NCBI GenBank assembly: GCA_002256345.1
Contig: NKIY01000003.1
Span: 620,001-684,000 of the forward strand
Reading direction: 5' to 3'
Length of the DNA stretch: 64,000 nucleotides
Source of the DNA: Bradyrhizobiaceae bacterium PARB1
Lineage (GTDB): Bacteria > Pseudomonadota > Alphaproteobacteria > Rhizobiales > Xanthobacteraceae
Position numbers and translations under genes: made by a program. A model generated the notes under the pieces. It had not been told where the DNA came from and did no database searches. It saw nothing but the letters and a program-made list of their open reading frames with translations. Below, piece by piece: positions 62,603 to 64,000 of this stretch; position 1 is the first letter of the stretch; each line of letters opens with the position of its first letter.

Positions 62603-64000
62603 TCACATCGCCTTGACGATATTCTCGGTTACCTTCTTCGCGTCACCCAGCAGCATCATGGTGTTATCGCGATAGAACAGGGGGTTATCGATACCGGCAT
62701 AGCCCGAGGCCAGCGAGCGCTTGATGAACATCACGGTGCCGGCCTTCCAGACCTGCAGAACCGGCATGCCGTAGATCGGCGAGGTCTTGTCGTCTTCCGC
62801 CGCCGGATTTGTCACGTCGTTGGCGCCGATGACGAAGGCGATGTCGGCCTGGGCGAATTCCGAATTGATGTCCTCGAGTTCAAACACCTCGTCGTAAGGC
62901 ACATTGGCTTCCGCCAGCAGCACATTCATGTGGCCCGGCATGCGGCCGGCAACCGGGTGAATCGCATATTTCACCTCGACGCCTTCCTTTTTCAGCGTAT
63001 CGGCCATTTCGCGCAGTGCATGCTGCGCCTGTGCCACCGCCATGCCGTAGCCGGGCACGATGATCACCTTCTGCGCATTCTTCATGATGAAGGCCGCGTC
63101 ATCGGCTGAGCCTAGTTTGGCAGGCTTCTGCTCGCCGGAGCCACCACCAGCCGCTGCCGTCTCGCCGCCGAAGCCGCCGAGGATGACCGAGATGAAGGAG
63201 CGGTTCATCGCATGGCACATGATGTAGGACAGGATTGCGCCCGACGAGCCAACCAGCGCGCCGGTAATGATCAGCGCCGAATTGCCCAGCGTGAAACCGA
63301 TGCCGGCGGCGGCCCAGCCGGAATAGGAGTTCAGCATCGAGATCACGACCGGCATGTCGGCGCCGCCGATCGGAATGATCAGCAGCGCGCCGAGCACCAG
63401 CGCGAGGATGGTGATGACCCAGAAATCGACGGCACTGCCGGAATGCACAAGGCCGTAGATGAAGAACAGCAGCGCGAGGCCGAGCACGATATTGATGATG
63501 TGCCGCGCCGGCAGGATGATGGGCGCACCGCTCATGCGGCCCGAGAGTTTTGCAAACGCGATCACCGAGCCGGTGAAGGTCAGCGCGCCAATGGCGACGC
63601 CGAGCGACATTTCGATCAGGCTCGCCGAGACGATCTTCTTCGTCGCCGGATCGAGAATGCCGAAGGCTTCCGGCGCATAGAAGGCGCCGGCGGCGACCAG
63701 CACAGCGGCCATGCCGACCAGCGAGTGGAAGGCGGCGACCAGTTCGGGCATCGAGGTCATCGGCACGCGCTTGGCAATGACGGCGCCGATGCCGCCGCCG
63801 ATGGCGATACCGAGAATGACCAGGATCCAGCCCAGCGCATCGGCCGGCGGATGCGCGGCCAGCGTGGTGCCGACAGCGATGGCCATGCCGACCATGCCGA
63901 AGAAATTGCCCTGGCGGCTCGAGGCCGGGCTCGACAGGCCGCGCAGCGACATGATGAAGAGCACGCCGGCGACCAGATACAGAAGTGCAGACAGATTGGC
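62603..64000 (-). CDS. pntB: NAD(P) transhydrogenase beta subunit (partial at right edge)
   Basis: Proton-pumping transhydrogenase subunit, with nine or so spans in the N-terminal half (GAVIAKRVPMTSMPELVAAFHSLVGMAAVLVAAG-like region) and the C-terminal NADP-binding domain III: VIIVPGYGMAVAQAQHALREMAD, HPVAGRMPGHMNVLLAEANVPYDEVFELEDIN, FVIGANDVTNPAAEDDKTSPIYGMPVL and VMFIKRSLASGYAGIDNPLFY. The first codons are outside the window: reading past 63964 continues as ANLSALLYLVAGVLFIMS, the family's N-terminus, so only a few residues are missing. pntA should lie beyond the edge. The hydrolase follows 28 bases downstream. Confidence 0.95.
   Translation of the reverse strand, partial: ANLSALLYLVAGVLFIMSLRGLSSPASSRQGNFFGMVGMAIAVGTTLAAHPPADALGWILVILGIAIGGGIGAVIAKRVPMTSMPELVAAFHSLVGMAAVLVAAGAFYAPEAFGILDPATKKIVSASLIEMSLGVAIGALTFTGSVIAFAKLSGRMSGAPIILPARHIINIVLGLALLFFIYGLVHSGSAVDFWVITILALVLGALLIIPIGGADMPVVISMLNSYSGWAAAGIGFTLGNSALIITGALVGSSGAILSYIMCHAMNRSFISVILGGFGGETAAAGGGSGEQKPAKLGSADDAAFIMKNAQKVIIVPGYGMAVAQAQHALREMADTLKKEGVEVKYAIHPVAGRMPGHMNVLLAEANVPYDEVFELEDINSEFAQADIAFVIGANDVTNPAAEDDKTSPIYGMPVLQVWKAGTVMFIKRSLASGYAGIDNPLFYRDNTMMLLGDAKKVTENIVKAM

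Overview
The window is one continuous stretch of a GC-rich chromosome from an alphaproteobacterium, most likely in the Bradyrhizobium / Rhodopseudomonas / Afipia / Tardiphaga group (Nitrobacteraceae). The reasons are: the gene families present (PdhS-type kinase, phasins, AsmA, extensin-like and YdcH proteins); carA and carB lying near each other but split by unrelated genes; a tRNA-His with A73 and no extra 5' G, an alphaproteobacterial peculiarity; and many short palindromic intergenic repeats of the 'GTCCCGGC...GCCGGGAC' and 'GTCATGGCCGGG...' kind. I see no integrase, transposase, phage gene, CRISPR array or rRNA. The content is mainly housekeeping and accessory core genes, and I do not see an obviously new multi-gene system.

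Layout. 1-0.4 kb: remnant of an acyl-CoA ligase. 0.4-1.4 kb: ArsR-type autorepressor with an SdpI-type membrane protein. 1.7-6.3 kb: lipoprotein L,D-transpeptidase, Tat-exported beta-carbonic anhydrase, extensin-like protein and an acyl-CoA synthetase. 6.3-8.5 kb: YqeY and a glycosyltransferase. 8.7-16.8 kb: carA, a thioesterase, dps, a methyltransferase, a tRNA-like element, carB behind a possible attenuator, and greA. 16.9-18.5 kb: two tandem secreted TonB-C-like paralogues and a DoxX protein. 18.6-21.3 kb: Lrp regulator, trxB and a LysR regulator. 21.5-24 kb: Cu+-ATPase. 24.4-28.1 kb: MHYT-GGDEF-EAL protein, orphan ParA and a small membrane protein. 28.2-31.1 kb: small secreted proteins, an SGNH hydrolase, tRNA-His and two phasins. 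31.4-42.2 kb: PdhS-like kinase, a QseBC-like two-component system, a TonB-dependent siderophore receptor and a ferric-iron ABC binding protein plus permease. 42.3-47.1 kb: AI-2E transporter, 3-oxoacid CoA-transferase subunits and AsmA. 47.2-53.7 kb: polyamine-type ABC transporter without a binding protein, GGDEF-EAL protein and an FAD oxidoreductase. 53.9-57.9 kb: two YdcH proteins, purEK, aquaporin and rpsU. 58-64 kb: TPR lipoprotein, proline/alanine-rich membrane protein, cupin, Ca2+/H+ antiporter, VOC protein, a frameshifted alpha/beta hydrolase and pntB running off the right edge.

How genes fit together. The 34.7-42.2 kb block looks like one iron-acquisition locus: receptor, periplasmic binding protein and fused permease, next to a two-component system, with a closely matching 17-bp motif upstream of both the receptor and the binding protein. 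The phasin promoter carries two TGC-N3-GCA sites of the kind used by PHB regulators, and the CoA-transferase subunits fit the same PHB/ketone-body metabolism. Two c-di-GMP proteins with both GGDEF and EAL motifs flank the central part of the window. Interesting regulatory DNA sits at the sdpRI start, before carB, at lrp/trxB, downstream of the lysR gene, before copA and before purE.
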